A stretch of DNA of 64,000 nt from Flammeovirgaceae bacterium SG7u.111 (GCA_034044135.1 CP139021.1:1069635-1133634); one strand, 5' to 3'. Counted from the stretch's first letter, positions 49,101-58,797 are shown. The notes: a model not told the origin generated them from the letters alone. Numbers and translations are program-made.

Positions 49101-49278
49101 TATTTTGAGAGTTGACGATTTTACTGGGATAGACCAAATCTGAGCTTCTATTTCAGGTAAAAAACAGAAGTTGAATACTCTTTTAACAAAGATGACTACC
49201 CTAATCTGTTCAATAATAAAGTTAATTAACAGACACATTTTTTTTGTTGAAATGCGATAACTTACCATATAAACTGAA

Positions 49279-50415
49279 ATGAAAAGATTTTTTACGCTAT
49301 CACTTAGCTGTTTTTTGTTTTTTGCAGCTCAAGCTCAAGAAAAAACACTCCAAGAAAAATTAAAATTCACCGCCGATTTCCGCTTTAGGGTAGAAGAAGA
49401 TTGGGACTCGCGCAAGTCGGACGGTAGCTATCGGGACAACCGGACAAGGTTCAGGTATAGGGCAAGGTTTGGGTTCAACTATCAGCACAACGAGTGGGCA
49501 AAAGTGGGGATGCGCATCCGGACAGGGCTGCAAAACCATCAGCAAGATCCGCAACTGACACTCGGCACAGGCTACGAGGAGTTTGGTACGTTGCCCATAG
49601 GATTTGAAAAGATATTCTTCCAAGCCAACCACAAATGGCTTACGGCTTGGGCGGGTAAAAATACCTTCCCTTTCGAAAAGCAAAATGAGCTTTTCTGGAG
49701 TGATAATGTCTATCCCGAAGGTGTGTATTTTGGTTCGAAGTTTCCAATAGAATCACCAGCAATCGGAAGCATAAAATTGAACATGGGGCATTTTATAGTT
49801 AGCTCGGCTGGAAAAGCATTGGCCGACGATAGGTATTTCCAAGGAATACAAGTTGTGACTACGCATTTTGACCAGCGATTGAAGCTTTACCCAAGTTTTT
49901 ATTATTTCAACCGAATGCCCGATATTCCAGATGATAAAGGGACGTATGAACTCAATTATTCTATCTTCCACCTTGGGGCAAAAATCAAAATAAGCGATAA
50001 ACCTGCTATTTCGGTCGGGCTAGATTATTACAACAATTTGGAAGACCTAGGGGCGAACGATTCTATTCCTGCTAAGCTCAAAGACCAAAAGCGAGGGCTG
50101 GTTGGTAGTCTCATTTTCGGGAACTTTGAAGAAAAAGGTGATTGGACACTAAGGTTGTATTATACCTATTTGGAGCGCTATGCTGCAGTGGATTTTTTGG
50201 CTCAAAATGATTGGACTAGGTGGGACTATTCAAATGCAGGTTCGCCGGCAGGAAGGCTAACTAACTTTAAGGGGGTTGAGTTTAAGGCAGGGTACGTGGT
50301 CAGCAAAAACTTCAAAGTGAATATGCGCTATTTTGTAGTGGAACAAATTCTTCCTTACGGAGATGCATTGGAAACAGGGAATAGGGTTCGTTTCGACTTA
50401 GATATTGGGTTTTAA
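49279..50415 (+). CDS. Putative outer-membrane porin (Porin_5-like)
   Basis: 378 residues with a signal peptide (1-19, ending AAQAQ). The N-terminal strands carry FRFRVEEDW and NRTRFRYRARFGFNY, a pattern of porin-type proteins in Bacteroidota; the rest is alternating aromatic/polar beta strands. The protein ends VRFDLDIGF, with the terminal Phe typical of outer-membrane barrels. Transported solute unknown. It lies alone between the small membrane gene and a DUF2752 gene. Confidence 0.75.
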   Translation: MKRFFTLSLSCFLFFAAQAQEKTLQEKLKFTADFRFRVEEDWDSRKSDGSYRDNRTRFRYRARFGFNYQHNEWAKVGMRIRTGLQNHQQDPQLTLGTGYEEFGTLPIGFEKIFFQANHKWLTAWAGKNTFPFEKQNELFWSDNVYPEGVYFGSKFPIESPAIGSIKLNMGHFIVSSAGKALADDRYFQGIQVVTTHFDQRLKLYPSFYYFNRMPDIPDDKGTYELNYSIFHLGAKIKISDKPAISVGLDYYNNLEDLGANDSIPAKLKDQKRGLVGSLIFGNFEEKGDWTLRLYYTYLERYAAVDFLAQNDWTRWDYSNAGSPAGRLTNFKGVEFKAGYVVSKNFKVNMRYFVVEQILPYGDALETGNRVRFDLDIGF

Positions 50416-50556
50416 TCTGATATAATCCCACGACATAAAGCGTGTTTGTTACATTTATTGATTTGCCGTCCATATAATTTCTACATCTTTTAGCTGCAAA
50501 AAGCGTTAATTCAGATGTTACTTCTTAGAAGCCGTTTTGAAATGTATTTTTTTTGA

Positions 50557-50898
50557 ATGAAAGAAAATATTGGCAGGTTTGGCATGGTTAAGAACCGAAG
50601 GCTTTTTACTTTTATTAAAAATAACTTTGAGCTGATAAGTTGGTCAGTTGCTTTGTGCTACCTTGCCTTTAGCAATCCGGATGCGCCTCATTACACCTTG
50701 TGTGCATTCAAGTTGGTAGGGTTTGACCACTGCCCAGGTTGTGGAATAGGTCATGCGATAAGTTATGCTTTTAAAGGAGAAATAAAAGCTTCCTTTGCCA
50801 GCCACCCGCTTGGCTTGTTTGCCGTAGCGGTGATCCTTTCTAGGATATATATTCTTTCTAAATCAATTACTAAAAAAAGAACTCACTCAGATGAATAG
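50557..50898 (+). CDS. DUF2752 membrane protein
   Basis: 113 residues. The CPGCGIGHAISYAFKGE motif (about 65-81) is the DUF2752 hallmark, with two Cys in a CPGCG form, between hydrophobic helices. Function unknown. The stop codon overlaps the start of the following TM2-domain gene by 8 bases, and DUF2752 with TM2 is a common pair in Bacteroidota, suggesting a shared membrane role. Confidence 0.85.
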   Translation: MKENIGRFGMVKNRRLFTFIKNNFELISWSVALCYLAFSNPDAPHYTLCAFKLVGFDHCPGCGIGHAISYAFKGEIKASFASHPLGLFAVAVILSRIYILSKSITKKRTHSDE

Positions 50899-51247
50899 AA
50901 AACTGTTGACCAGATTGCCCCAAGCGGAGTCAGAAGAGATGCTTAACCTCGAAATAGCCACCCGTGACCTTTCCGATGAACAAGTGGATACTTTTATCCA
51001 TATCTACAAAGCAAAGCGAAAAGAGCCGCAGACCATTTTGCTCTTAAATTTGCTGGCTATTGTTGGGGTAGGGGGCATTCACCGTTTTTTGCTCAACCAA
51101 GTGGGAATGGGGATTTTGTACCTCCTTACAGGCGGGCTTTGCCTCATAGGGACCATTATAGATGCCATCAACTATAAAAAGCTGACCAACGATTATAATG
51201 AAAAAATGATGATGGAAACGTTGTCTATTGTAGAAAGGTCATTTTAG
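50891..51247 (+). CDS. TM2-domain membrane protein
   Basis: 118 residues. The TM2 domain covers about 52-105, with GGIHRFLLNQVGMGILYLLT and a Gly-rich second helix, GGLCLIGTIIDAINY. The soluble N-terminus (about 1-50) is charged. TM2 proteins are inner-membrane proteins of unknown function. Translation is probably coupled to the overlapping DUF2752 gene. Confidence 0.85.
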   Translation: MNRKLLTRLPQAESEEMLNLEIATRDLSDEQVDTFIHIYKAKRKEPQTILLLNLLAIVGVGGIHRFLLNQVGMGILYLLTGGLCLIGTIIDAINYKKLTNDYNEKMMMETLSIVERSF

Positions 51248-51351
51248 AAAAAGTTTAAGTGGAGGCATGATCTGAATTGTTAGTTTATTTATTAAGTACC
51301 TGACCAAAAGAAACCTAAAGAGTTGCGTGTTGAATTTCTTTGCTATTGAAA

Positions 51352-51805
51352 GCTTTAGTTTAGGCTAAAGCCAAATGTACTTATTTGCTAAACGGGGCTT
51401 AAAAGCCCCGCCTATTGAGTCTTTTATCACTAGCAACGGGTTTATTAAGATTGACTTTTTAAGCGACATAATTATTATGTCTAATAGTAGCCTGTGGTTA
51501 TCTCAACATTGCAAACTATCCCATTTGGAGATTTTATTAGATGTAAAAAGAACCTCGTAAAGGTTCCATTATTGTAGATTTGGCGAAGCAGATGAAAACA
51601 ACGCCGTAGGTGTTGCAGAATTTGTGTAAAATGTAGGTTTCTGCAACCCCTCACGGGGTTGATAGAATGTTTATGCTAATTACTACAATTAGGAAACCCC
51701 TACAGGGTTTTTTCTCTAACCATCTTTACAATAATGACGATTAATTAGTCAATCTTGATTGACTCGTTGTAAATCATGTTAAAAAAACAGCTTTAGCCCA
51801 AACTA
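51352..51805. repeat. Cluster of short hairpins bounded by an inverted repeat
   Basis: This 570-base gap holds several hairpins. Examples: CGGGGCTT-AA-AAGCCCCG (51393-51410), AACC-TCGTAA-AGGTT near 51551, CAACGCC/GTGTTG near 51598, CAACCCC-TCAC-GGGGTTG near 51646, and AAACCCCTACAGGGTTT near 51694. The outer edges, GCTTTAGTTTAGGCTAAAGCC (51352-51372) and GCTTTAGCCCAAACTA (51790-51805), are inverted copies of one another. It looks like REP-type intergenic repeats rather than a gene. Confidence 0.6.
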
Positions 51806-51815
51806 ACTACCAGTT

Positions 51816-52370
51816 TTACTCCACCGTAAAGTCAATTTCCCTAGCTTCCAGCATGTCTTTCACTTCCTTTTCCTCGGCATAGGTAATGTTGTCTGCAAAT
51901 TTCAGCACAAAGGGCTTGAACTCGTCTAGGTTCGAAATGGTCAACATCAGGTTGTCCGTCTCCTTTTGGTTGACGAGGTACACCAGTTTTTTTCCACTTT
52001 TTCGAACTTGGAGGGTGTAGTAAGGTAGGTTTTTTTCCACAAAAGCAGAGTCGGCTTGGAGCAAAGAATCTACCGCTACGGGGCTATCAGGAGCTTGTGT
52101 AACACCTACTTCCTCTTCGGAAAGGCTGTCAGAAACGGCTGCGCTGTTTTCAGAAAGCGAGTCCAATACTTCTTCGGGTTCGGTGGTGGTGGAATCTGTT
52201 TCCTCTGCCAAAACAGTATCCGCAGCTCCTAATGCTTCGCGATTCACCGAGTCCATCGGCGCGCCTTCTTCTTGCCCTTCGTCAAGTGAGGTGTTTTTGA
52301 AGAAAAGTGCTAAAAACACAGCTAATATCACTGCTAATAATATGGGTACATTTCCTGGTTTCTTAGCCAT
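51816..52370 (-). CDS. Membrane-anchored Ser/Glu-rich hypothetical protein
   Basis: 184 residues. One N-terminal membrane helix (about 9-25), then an acidic, Ser/Glu/Asp-rich linker (about 30-115), then a folded C-terminal part (about 115-184) with alternating charged strands. No family recognised. It lies 226 bases beyond the stop of the ExbD-like gene on the same strand, so the two may act together, but this is only context. Confidence 0.6.
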   Translation of the reverse strand: MAKKPGNVPILLAVILAVFLALFFKNTSLDEGQEEGAPMDSVNREALGAADTVLAEETDSTTTEPEEVLDSLSENSAAVSDSLSEEEVGVTQAPDSPVAVDSLLQADSAFVEKNLPYYTLQVRKSGKKLVYLVNQKETDNLMLTISNLDEFKPFVLKFADNITYAEEKEVKDMLEAREIDFTVE

Positions 52371-52596
52371 GGGTTTTCGTAGTTAAACTTTTGCTTACAA
52401 TTTACTCAACTTTATACTTATTAAGCTTTTGCTGACTGTTACTGGTTTCTAGTTGCTTGTTCCTTGTTTTTCAGTTTGATAAATAAAACCTGTAACCGCA
52501 GCGGCGGACCGTCTGAAACGTGCAACCTGAAACCTTGGAAAATATTAAAAGAGGTAAAATAGAAGTTTTGCAGGTACTTAAATTATGACGAATTCC

Positions 52597-53412
52597 TTAT
52601 TCCCCAAACTCATCACCTGAAGGCTCAAACGGGTAAAAACCCAAGTCGGCGTAAAATACTTTCCTTGCATTATTTTCCCTCAATTCTATATCTCTATAAA
52701 AATCATGCACAGCGGCTTTCCCTGCCGAAATTGCCCCTCGCATCGATTGGTCGGAGTGCCCGAAGGTAAAAAGTACCACATCGCCCAGCTTCATTTCCGA
52801 GGTTTTCCTGTCCAAATACGTTTCTTCCAGCCGTGCTTTCAACTGATATTTGAACCCCTCCACCGCTTCGGTAGGAAAGCTTCCAGTTTGCTCGTCCAAA
52901 TCTTGCAAGCTGATGGAAGTAGGTGCGCCATCTATAAAAATTTCGTTGTTATCGCCTAGGTAAATGCTGACAATGCTGGTGATTGCCTGCAACTCTTTCA
53001 ACATATACACCTTCTGGATCAGGTTGTTAGGGTCGGAAAGCTCAAGCGATTCTATGTTTTGGGCAAACTGGTCGTAATCGTCCATGGAGAGCAAATTTTC
53101 CTCCGCTTTTTTTCGCACTTCCTCAGTTTTTGTACCCAAAAATTCACCCAACTTTTCAGAAACCGTTTTAAGCGAAGAAGCCAGTAATTCCCGTTGCTCT
53201 TTCAGTTGCTTTTCGTAGTTCAAAGCCCGCTGCTGCGAAGAGTCGAGGTCGGTACTGAACTCGGCAATCACCTGCTGGAGCGAATCAGCCGTTTGTTGGG
53301 CAATCGCCAGCTCTTTCGAGCCCGTTTGCTTTTTATTTACGATGAAGGCAAAAAGCAAGAGCAGAAAAATATCCAAAAGTGGAGTCAGTTCCAGTACACT
53401 TCTAATTTTCAT
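52597..53412 (-). CDS. ExbD/TolR-like membrane protein with coiled coil, unknown role
   Basis: 271 residues. The first 25 residues are one membrane helix, LELTPLLDIFLLLLFAFIVN, which matches the ExbD/TolR helix including the conserved Asp14 that carries protons in those motors. This is followed by a heptad-rich coiled coil (about 35-115), then a globular region (about 140-271). ExbD/TolR proteins pair with ExbB/TolQ, which is not nearby. The C-terminal domain does not read as the usual ExbD fold. The periplasmic direction is inferred from the helix polarity. Confidence 0.6.
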   Translation of the reverse strand: MKIRSVLELTPLLDIFLLLLFAFIVNKKQTGSKELAIAQQTADSLQQVIAEFSTDLDSSQQRALNYEKQLKEQRELLASSLKTVSEKLGEFLGTKTEEVRKKAEENLLSMDDYDQFAQNIESLELSDPNNLIQKVYMLKELQAITSIVSIYLGDNNEIFIDGAPTSISLQDLDEQTGSFPTEAVEGFKYQLKARLEETYLDRKTSEMKLGDVVLFTFGHSDQSMRGAISAGKAAVHDFYRDIELRENNARKVFYADLGFYPFEPSGDEFGE

Positions 53413-53519
53413 AGGTTCAATTATGAGTTCCTGCTGCCAAGTTAAGGTTTTTGAAATAAAAAGGAAGAAGCTAGTCCTTCTATTGCCATAGCAATAAAAC
53501 TCGTTGGCTAACAGCGGAA

Positions 53520-53616
53520 CGATGGGGTCGTTTTGGACGCCCCCATCGCTGCGGTTCTCAAAAAAAGCTTTTTTTTATCATTAGAAAGCTTTTTGAGACC
53601 ACGAACCAGAGGTTCG
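53520..53616. repeat. Hairpin cluster downstream of the SusC gene
   Basis: Three stems in a row: CGATGGGG/CCCCATCG (53520-53548), TCTCAAAAAAAGCTTT/AAAGCTTTTTGAGA (53557-53598) and CGAACC/GGTTCG (53602-53616). They may act as terminator for the SusC gene or belong to the REP-type hairpins seen elsewhere. Confidence 0.5.
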
Positions 53617-53740
53617 CGCCAGCAATACTGATACCTAATTCAATCACTTACAAAAGTGTTAGATAATAGAAGTCAGAGGGTGGAAATCTAGAATAATCTA
53701 CCTCATCATCAAACCATCCTATAATCAAATCACCCCATCA

Positions 53741-56700
53741 TCAAAACCTAGCATTCACCCCCAAAGCGATTGACTTTGCCCTTGGATACGGATTAAAATC
53801 GTAGCCTCTAAGCAAATTGCTTTGCCCCGCACTGTTCACCTCGGGGTCGTAGCCAGAGTAGTTGGTAAAAAGCAGTGGGTTTTGGAGGGAAAGATAGACC
53901 TGAAGGCTGCTAGCCACATTTTTGAGCACTTGGCTGGAAAAATCGTAGGCGAGGGTGACATTGCTTAGGCGGAGGTAGCTTCCGTCTTCCACTTGCCACG
54001 ACGATTGCAGTTCCGCACCGTTGTTGAGCACCGATGCTCTTGGAATGTCCGTGTTCGGGTTTTCCGCCGTCCATCTGCCCAATACTTCCCGCTGCTGGCT
54101 GGCATAGCTGCCCACCGTGGCTATTTGCATGCGGTTCACGTTGCGAATGTCCGCCCCTTCCACGCCGTTGAACAAGAGGCTCAGCGAGAAGTTTTTGTAT
54201 CCAAATTCTCCGCTAAGGCCATAAATGAAATTGGGGTTAGGGTCGCCGATTACCGCTCGGTCGTCGGCATCAATTTTTCCATCTCCGCTGTGGTCTTTGA
54301 AGCGCATGTTGCCCACCACGTCCCCGTCTCGGGTTGGTCCAGCATCTAGCTCGGCTTGGTTGCGGAACACGCCATCGTATTCTAGCTCACGCCATACGCC
54401 AATGGGCTGCCCTGGGCTTACCCAACTTCCCGTGGTGTTGAGGTAAAGGGTGTAATTGTCTGCATAAAACGCCCCGCTTTCGCCCAAATCCAACACTTTG
54501 TTTCGGTTGAGGGAGAAGTTGCCGCCAATGTTCATGCGGAAGCCCTCGTATTCATACAGCCTATAATTTGCAGTAAATTCAAACCCTTTGTTCTCCAAGC
54601 TCCCCGAGTTTTGCACCGCCGTTTTGAAGCCCGAGCTAGAAGGAATGGTCACTTCCAACAGCATGTCAGTGGTTTTGTTTTGGTAATAATCCAGTGTTAG
54701 GTCAATTTTTCCACCAAGCAGTTCTACATCAAACCCCGTATTGAACATTGCCGTGGTTTCCCAGCGCAGGTCTGGGTTGGGGATGCGCCCAATCCTTGTT
54801 CCCGTTTGCAGGGCATCGTTGAAGGGGTAATTGGCAGGAATAATGTTGGCTTGGGAAAGGTACGGGGCAATTTCTTGGTTGCCCGTGTAGCCATAGCTAA
54901 TGCGCCATTTCAATAAATCGACCACTTCGCTGTACTCCAAAAACTCTTCGTTGCTAATTTTCCAACCAAAGGCTGCGGAGGGGAAAAACGCCCATTTGTT
55001 GTTTGCGCCAAACTTAGATGAGCCGTCCGCCCTGCCCGTGAGAGTGAACAAATAGCGGTCGTCAAAAATATAGTTGAGCCTTCCTACCCACGAAGCCAGC
55101 GACCACTTGGCTTTGGAAGTTTGGGGGATTTGCGGATTCGCCCCGCCTTGGAGGAAATCCGCCCCGTTTTGCTCGTTGGCGAAGTCGAACGATTCCACCA
55201 AGCGTCCTGTGTTGGTTTGTTCTTGGAGGGTAAAAGCCGTTAACACTTCAAGTTCGTGCTTGCCAAAAAACTTCCTATACGTCAGGATATTTTCGTTGAG
55301 CCAAGAGCTGAGGTTTCGGCTGCTTTGGGCTGCCCTGCCGTTAGATGCCGAGCCAAGCAGGGTTTGTTTGGAATGGAAAATCGCCCGTTCGTTGCCGAGT
55401 TGGTCTGTGCCAAAACTGGTTTTGAAAGTCAAGCCTTCGGTAATGTTCCACTTGGCAAAAACGGTAGCCAACATCCGCTGGGTGAGCAACTCGTCTTGAG
55501 TAAGCCTTGCGGTGGCGAGTGGGTTGTTTGTAGTAGTTCCGTTGGGGACGGGATTTTGCAGGGTGTAGCTCCCGTCGGGGTTGAAAATAGGGACAACGGG
55601 CGGCATGGCAACCACTCCGTTCATCACGCCCGAGCTGTTTCCGCCTTGGCTTTCCGACTGGGGCAAATGGCTTTGCGAGTAGCTGTACATCATGTTCAAG
55701 CCCAAGGTGACCTTGGAAGAAACATCCGTTTCCACATTGCTCCTAAACGAACCTCTCCAATAATCCGAGCCGAGTAAAATGCCTTGTTGGTTGAAGTAAT
55801 TTCCCGAAATGTAATACCTCGCTTTTTCATTTCCTCCACTTACCGAAAGGTGGTGGTTGGTCATGGGCGTAGTGCGGAAAAGTTCCTCTTGCCAGTCCGT
55901 TCCTGCGCCTTGGAGTTCGGGTTTGGCAAAAATATCGTTGGGGTCATCGCTCACAAAATCAGGCGATTGCCCATCGTTCACAGAAGCCTCGTTGGCAAGT
56001 TGGGCAAACTCTTGGGCATTAATCAAATCCAACTTTTTCGCTGGCGACTGCACCGCATAATAGCCGCTATATGAAACTTTTGGTTGTCCATGTATTCCTT
56101 TTTTAGTCGTAATCAGCACCACGCCGTTTGCTCCGCGAGAGCCATAAATAGCAGCTGCCGAAGCATCTTTCAGCACTTCTACCGATTCAATATCATTAGG
56201 GTTTATCGAAGCCAAGGCATTCACCGCTTGGGAAGGGCGACCCGCATTGGGGGCAGAGCTGCTGGCATTGTCAGAATAAATGGGAAAGCCATCGACCACG
56301 TACAAGGGTTCATTTCCTCCTAAAATCGAATTCCCCCCTCTAATCCGCATCGAAATACCACCATTTGGCGCAGAAGAGGAGCGAACCACTTCTACACCTG
56401 CAGCTCTTCCCTGCAAACCTTGCTCAAAAGACGAAACTTGTAGGGTATTCAATTCTTCTCCATCAATTTTTGAAATAGCGCCTGTGAATTTGTCCTTGGT
56501 CGAATAGCCGTAGCCAATGACCACAACTTCGTAATGGGTATTTACTTCTAGCTTCAATTCAACTTCTATGAAGCTTTGATCTGAGACTATTATATCTTTG
56601 TTTTTAAACCCAACATAACTGAATTGCAGTACCGCATTTTGGTTTGAAACTTCGACTTTAAACGCTCCATCTATGTCCGTTGCCGTTCCGTTTTGAGTCC

Positions 56701-56845
56701 CTTTTTCCAGAATGTTTACCCCTGGCAAAGGCTCGCCGTCTTCCGCAGAAGTCACCTTACCGCTAACGGTAATTTTTTGTGCAAAAAGTTGGGAGGAGAA
56801 AAGGAGAAAAAGTGTGATAAACGTTAGGTAGTATTTGTGAGCCAT
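53741..56845 (-). CDS. SusC/RagA-family TonB-dependent outer-membrane receptor
   Basis: 1034 residues with a signal peptide (about 1-22, ending LFAQ). A CarboxypepD_reg-like domain (about 24-108, GKVTSAEDGEPLPGVNI) precedes the plug, with the SusC signatures GLQGRAAGVEV, MRIRGGNSILGGNEPLYVVD and DASAAAIYGSRGANGVVLIT. The remainder is the barrel, and it ends in IALGVNARF. Members import oligosaccharides or peptides together with a SusD-type lipoprotein. No SusD follows in the usual place, so this receptor is an orphan here, and its substrate is unknown. Confidence 0.93.
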   Translation of the reverse strand: MAHKYYLTFITLFLLFSSQLFAQKITVSGKVTSAEDGEPLPGVNILEKGTQNGTATDIDGAFKVEVSNQNAVLQFSYVGFKNKDIIVSDQSFIEVELKLEVNTHYEVVVIGYGYSTKDKFTGAISKIDGEELNTLQVSSFEQGLQGRAAGVEVVRSSSAPNGGISMRIRGGNSILGGNEPLYVVDGFPIYSDNASSSAPNAGRPSQAVNALASINPNDIESVEVLKDASAAAIYGSRGANGVVLITTKKGIHGQPKVSYSGYYAVQSPAKKLDLINAQEFAQLANEASVNDGQSPDFVSDDPNDIFAKPELQGAGTDWQEELFRTTPMTNHHLSVSGGNEKARYYISGNYFNQQGILLGSDYWRGSFRSNVETDVSSKVTLGLNMMYSYSQSHLPQSESQGGNSSGVMNGVVAMPPVVPIFNPDGSYTLQNPVPNGTTTNNPLATARLTQDELLTQRMLATVFAKWNITEGLTFKTSFGTDQLGNERAIFHSKQTLLGSASNGRAAQSSRNLSSWLNENILTYRKFFGKHELEVLTAFTLQEQTNTGRLVESFDFANEQNGADFLQGGANPQIPQTSKAKWSLASWVGRLNYIFDDRYLFTLTGRADGSSKFGANNKWAFFPSAAFGWKISNEEFLEYSEVVDLLKWRISYGYTGNQEIAPYLSQANIIPANYPFNDALQTGTRIGRIPNPDLRWETTAMFNTGFDVELLGGKIDLTLDYYQNKTTDMLLEVTIPSSSGFKTAVQNSGSLENKGFEFTANYRLYEYEGFRMNIGGNFSLNRNKVLDLGESGAFYADNYTLYLNTTGSWVSPGQPIGVWRELEYDGVFRNQAELDAGPTRDGDVVGNMRFKDHSGDGKIDADDRAVIGDPNPNFIYGLSGEFGYKNFSLSLLFNGVEGADIRNVNRMQIATVGSYASQQREVLGRWTAENPNTDIPRASVLNNGAELQSSWQVEDGSYLRLSNVTLAYDFSSQVLKNVASSLQVYLSLQNPLLFTNYSGYDPEVNSAGQSNLLRGYDFNPYPRAKSIALGVNARF

Positions 56846-57001
56846 CGAGTATTTGTTTTTGGAGAAAGAATGTGTGGTAGTAATTGTTGAGAATGCCAGA
56901 CGATAAAGTTGCGTAAAAGTAGTAGGAAAAGGGGAAGATAGAAAGTGGTTGCTTGTTTCTGGTTAAACCAAAAAACGAGTAGTATTTCACTGTCCCAGCC
57001 G

Positions 57002-57095
57002 CTCGGTTGTGCCGAGTGGCAACTATTTTGGTAGCCTCTGGCTACCTTGAGCGGGACGCTCATAAATATTCCTCACTCGGCTAGAGCCGAGCGAG
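57002..57095. repeat. Hairpin cluster upstream of the SusC gene
   Basis: Four stems: CTCGG/CCGAG (57002-57016), GGTAGCC/GGCTACC (57030-57046), GAGCG/CGCTC (57049-57061) and CTCACTCGGCT/AGCCGAGCGAG with one mismatch (57072-57095). No ORF here. Similar in style to the hairpins at 51352-51805. Confidence 0.5.
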
Positions 57096-57171
57096 AGTTG
57101 TTGTTCTTCGCAGAGTAAAAGAAGTGCCCTTTCCGAAGAGTTTTTCCTCTATAGGGAACTAGAATAATCTG

Positions 57172-57621
57172 TTACTCATCTAAATCAGAAGACAACCTCT
57201 TTTTTAAATCATTAAGCGTTATCAAGTAATTTTGATTAAAAATTGTAATTGATTCTTCTACGGCCATCTCTTCTGGTTTCCATTCTGTTTTATACCAAAC
57301 ATACATAATGTCAATAATTACATCAAGAGACTTTTTAGTGAAAGGCACAAACGAATCTGGTACTTTAATTTTGGAAATACCCTTTTTGAATTTTTTTGGA
57401 AGTTCTTGGAAATCTGCAGGTGGGTTATTCAATGAAATAGCCACGACTTCTATCGCCGCCAATGCTTTGTAGATTTTGTCTTCATCTAACACACTTTTCA
57501 CAGTTAAGGAAGAGTTTATCGTTTCTTTTATCGTCTCAAGTTTATTAGATGACTGCATTAAGTCTACCAACCAGTCACCTGCATGATCATTTTGAAAGTT
57601 GCCATTACCCCATGCTCCCAT
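57172..57621 (-). CDS. DUF4259-family protein
   Basis: 149 residues starting MGAWGNGNFQNDHAGDWLVD, which is the characteristic DUF4259 N-terminus. No signal peptide or membrane helix. Function unknown; members are small cytosolic proteins. It lies between the SusC and fmt genes on the same strand, with no clear operon link. Confidence 0.85.
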   Translation of the reverse strand: MGAWGNGNFQNDHAGDWLVDLMQSSNKLETIKETINSSLTVKSVLDEDKIYKALAAIEVVAISLNNPPADFQELPKKFKKGISKIKVPDSFVPFTKKSLDVIIDIMYVWYKTEWKPEEMAVEESITIFNQNYLITLNDLKKRLSSDLDE

Positions 57622-57711
57622 AATTTATAACTATTTTGTGCCATCCTAATTTCTCATTAGTATATCAGCACATTAAAAAATCATCACATCATACATCATC
57701 AAATCATCTCA

Positions 57712-58623
57712 TCACAACTTATTTCCCCTCAAAAAATCCTCGATGTTCATCCGCTTTTTGCCCTCAAGCTGAAGCGTTTCCACGTTGATGTAACCATCGG
57801 CGCAGCGTAATTGTACAAATGTTTTATTATCGGTCAGGATGGGTTCTGAGCCTTCTTTTCCTACCAGCTTCGTTGCCTTGTAGATTTTGCAGTTTTTCCC
57901 ATTGAGTGTAGTCCAAGCAGCGGGGTAAGGGGAAAGTCCACGGATAAAATCATAGACTTTTTTGGTGGGCTGGCTGAAATCAATCTCGCAAGTTTCCTTG
58001 AAGATTTTTGGTGCTTTTTTGCTAGGGTCAAATTCCTTTTGGGGAAAAGGGTTGATATTGTCCTCGCCGATGGCTTGCACGGTTTTTACCACCAAGCCCG
58101 CTCCTTTTTTCATCAATCGCTCGTAGAGCGAGCCAACGTTGTCGTCTTCGTGGATGGGTTCGGTTTCTTGGAAAAGGATGTCTCCTGTGTCTATTTCATG
58201 TTTGAGGAAAAAGGTGGTGATTCCCGTTTCGGTTTCCCCGTTCATAATTGCCCAGTTGATGGGGGCTGCTCCTCGGTAATCGGGCAGGAGGGAGGCGTGG
58301 AGGTTGAACGTGCCTATTTCGGGCATGTCCCAAACGGCAACGGGCAACATGCGGAACGCTACCACCACTTGCAGGTTGGCATCGTAGCTTTTCAGTTCTT
58401 CCAAAAATTCTGGTGACTTCAGGTTGGTAGGTTGGAGTACGGGCAAGTTATGCTTCACCGCTGCTTCTTTCACGGGCGACTCCTTAATTTTCCTTCCTCG
58501 CCCAGCAGGCTTATCGGGTGCAGTGATGACCGCCACCACGTTGAATCCGTTTTCAACTAAAGCATCCAGCCCGGGCACGGCAAATTCGGGCGTGCCCATG
58601 TATATAATTCGTAGGTCTTTCAT
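57712..58623 (-). CDS. fmt: Methionyl-tRNA formyltransferase
   Basis: 303 residues. It formylates the initiator Met-tRNA from 10-formyl-tetrahydrofolate. The formyltransferase signature NLHASLLPDYRGAAPINW carries the Asn, His and Asp region of the active site, and the C-terminal OB-like domain runs from about 205. The length matches the family, and def lies 4 kb away on the same strand, not adjacent. It overlaps no neighbour; an ATC-rich low-complexity tract lies beyond its stop codon. Confidence 0.94.
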   Translation of the reverse strand: MKDLRIIYMGTPEFAVPGLDALVENGFNVVAVITAPDKPAGRGRKIKESPVKEAAVKHNLPVLQPTNLKSPEFLEELKSYDANLQVVVAFRMLPVAVWDMPEIGTFNLHASLLPDYRGAAPINWAIMNGETETGITTFFLKHEIDTGDILFQETEPIHEDDNVGSLYERLMKKGAGLVVKTVQAIGEDNINPFPQKEFDPSKKAPKIFKETCEIDFSQPTKKVYDFIRGLSPYPAAWTTLNGKNCKIYKATKLVGKEGSEPILTDNKTFVQLRCADGYINVETLQLEGKKRMNIEDFLRGNKL

Positions 58624-58797
58624 TGGTCTTGTAATCTTTCAATCATTAAAAAATGGCACTTTTATTCTTGTGCCTAATTCATGTTTTGCCTGATTGTGGT
58701 TACGGGTTACAGACGTTGCGTGTAACGTCTCTACATTTATCGAAAATTTCTAATCATCGCATCATCATATTTATTTCTAACCTCTAGCCTCCAACTT

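Noticed and set aside
51375-51560. 61-codon frame in the hairpin cluster
   Set aside because: It spans hairpins, has no family match and sits in repeat-rich spacer.
51352-51805. CRISPR array
   Set aside because: The repeats differ in sequence and spacing, and no cas gene is present; they are hairpins, not direct repeats with unique spacers.
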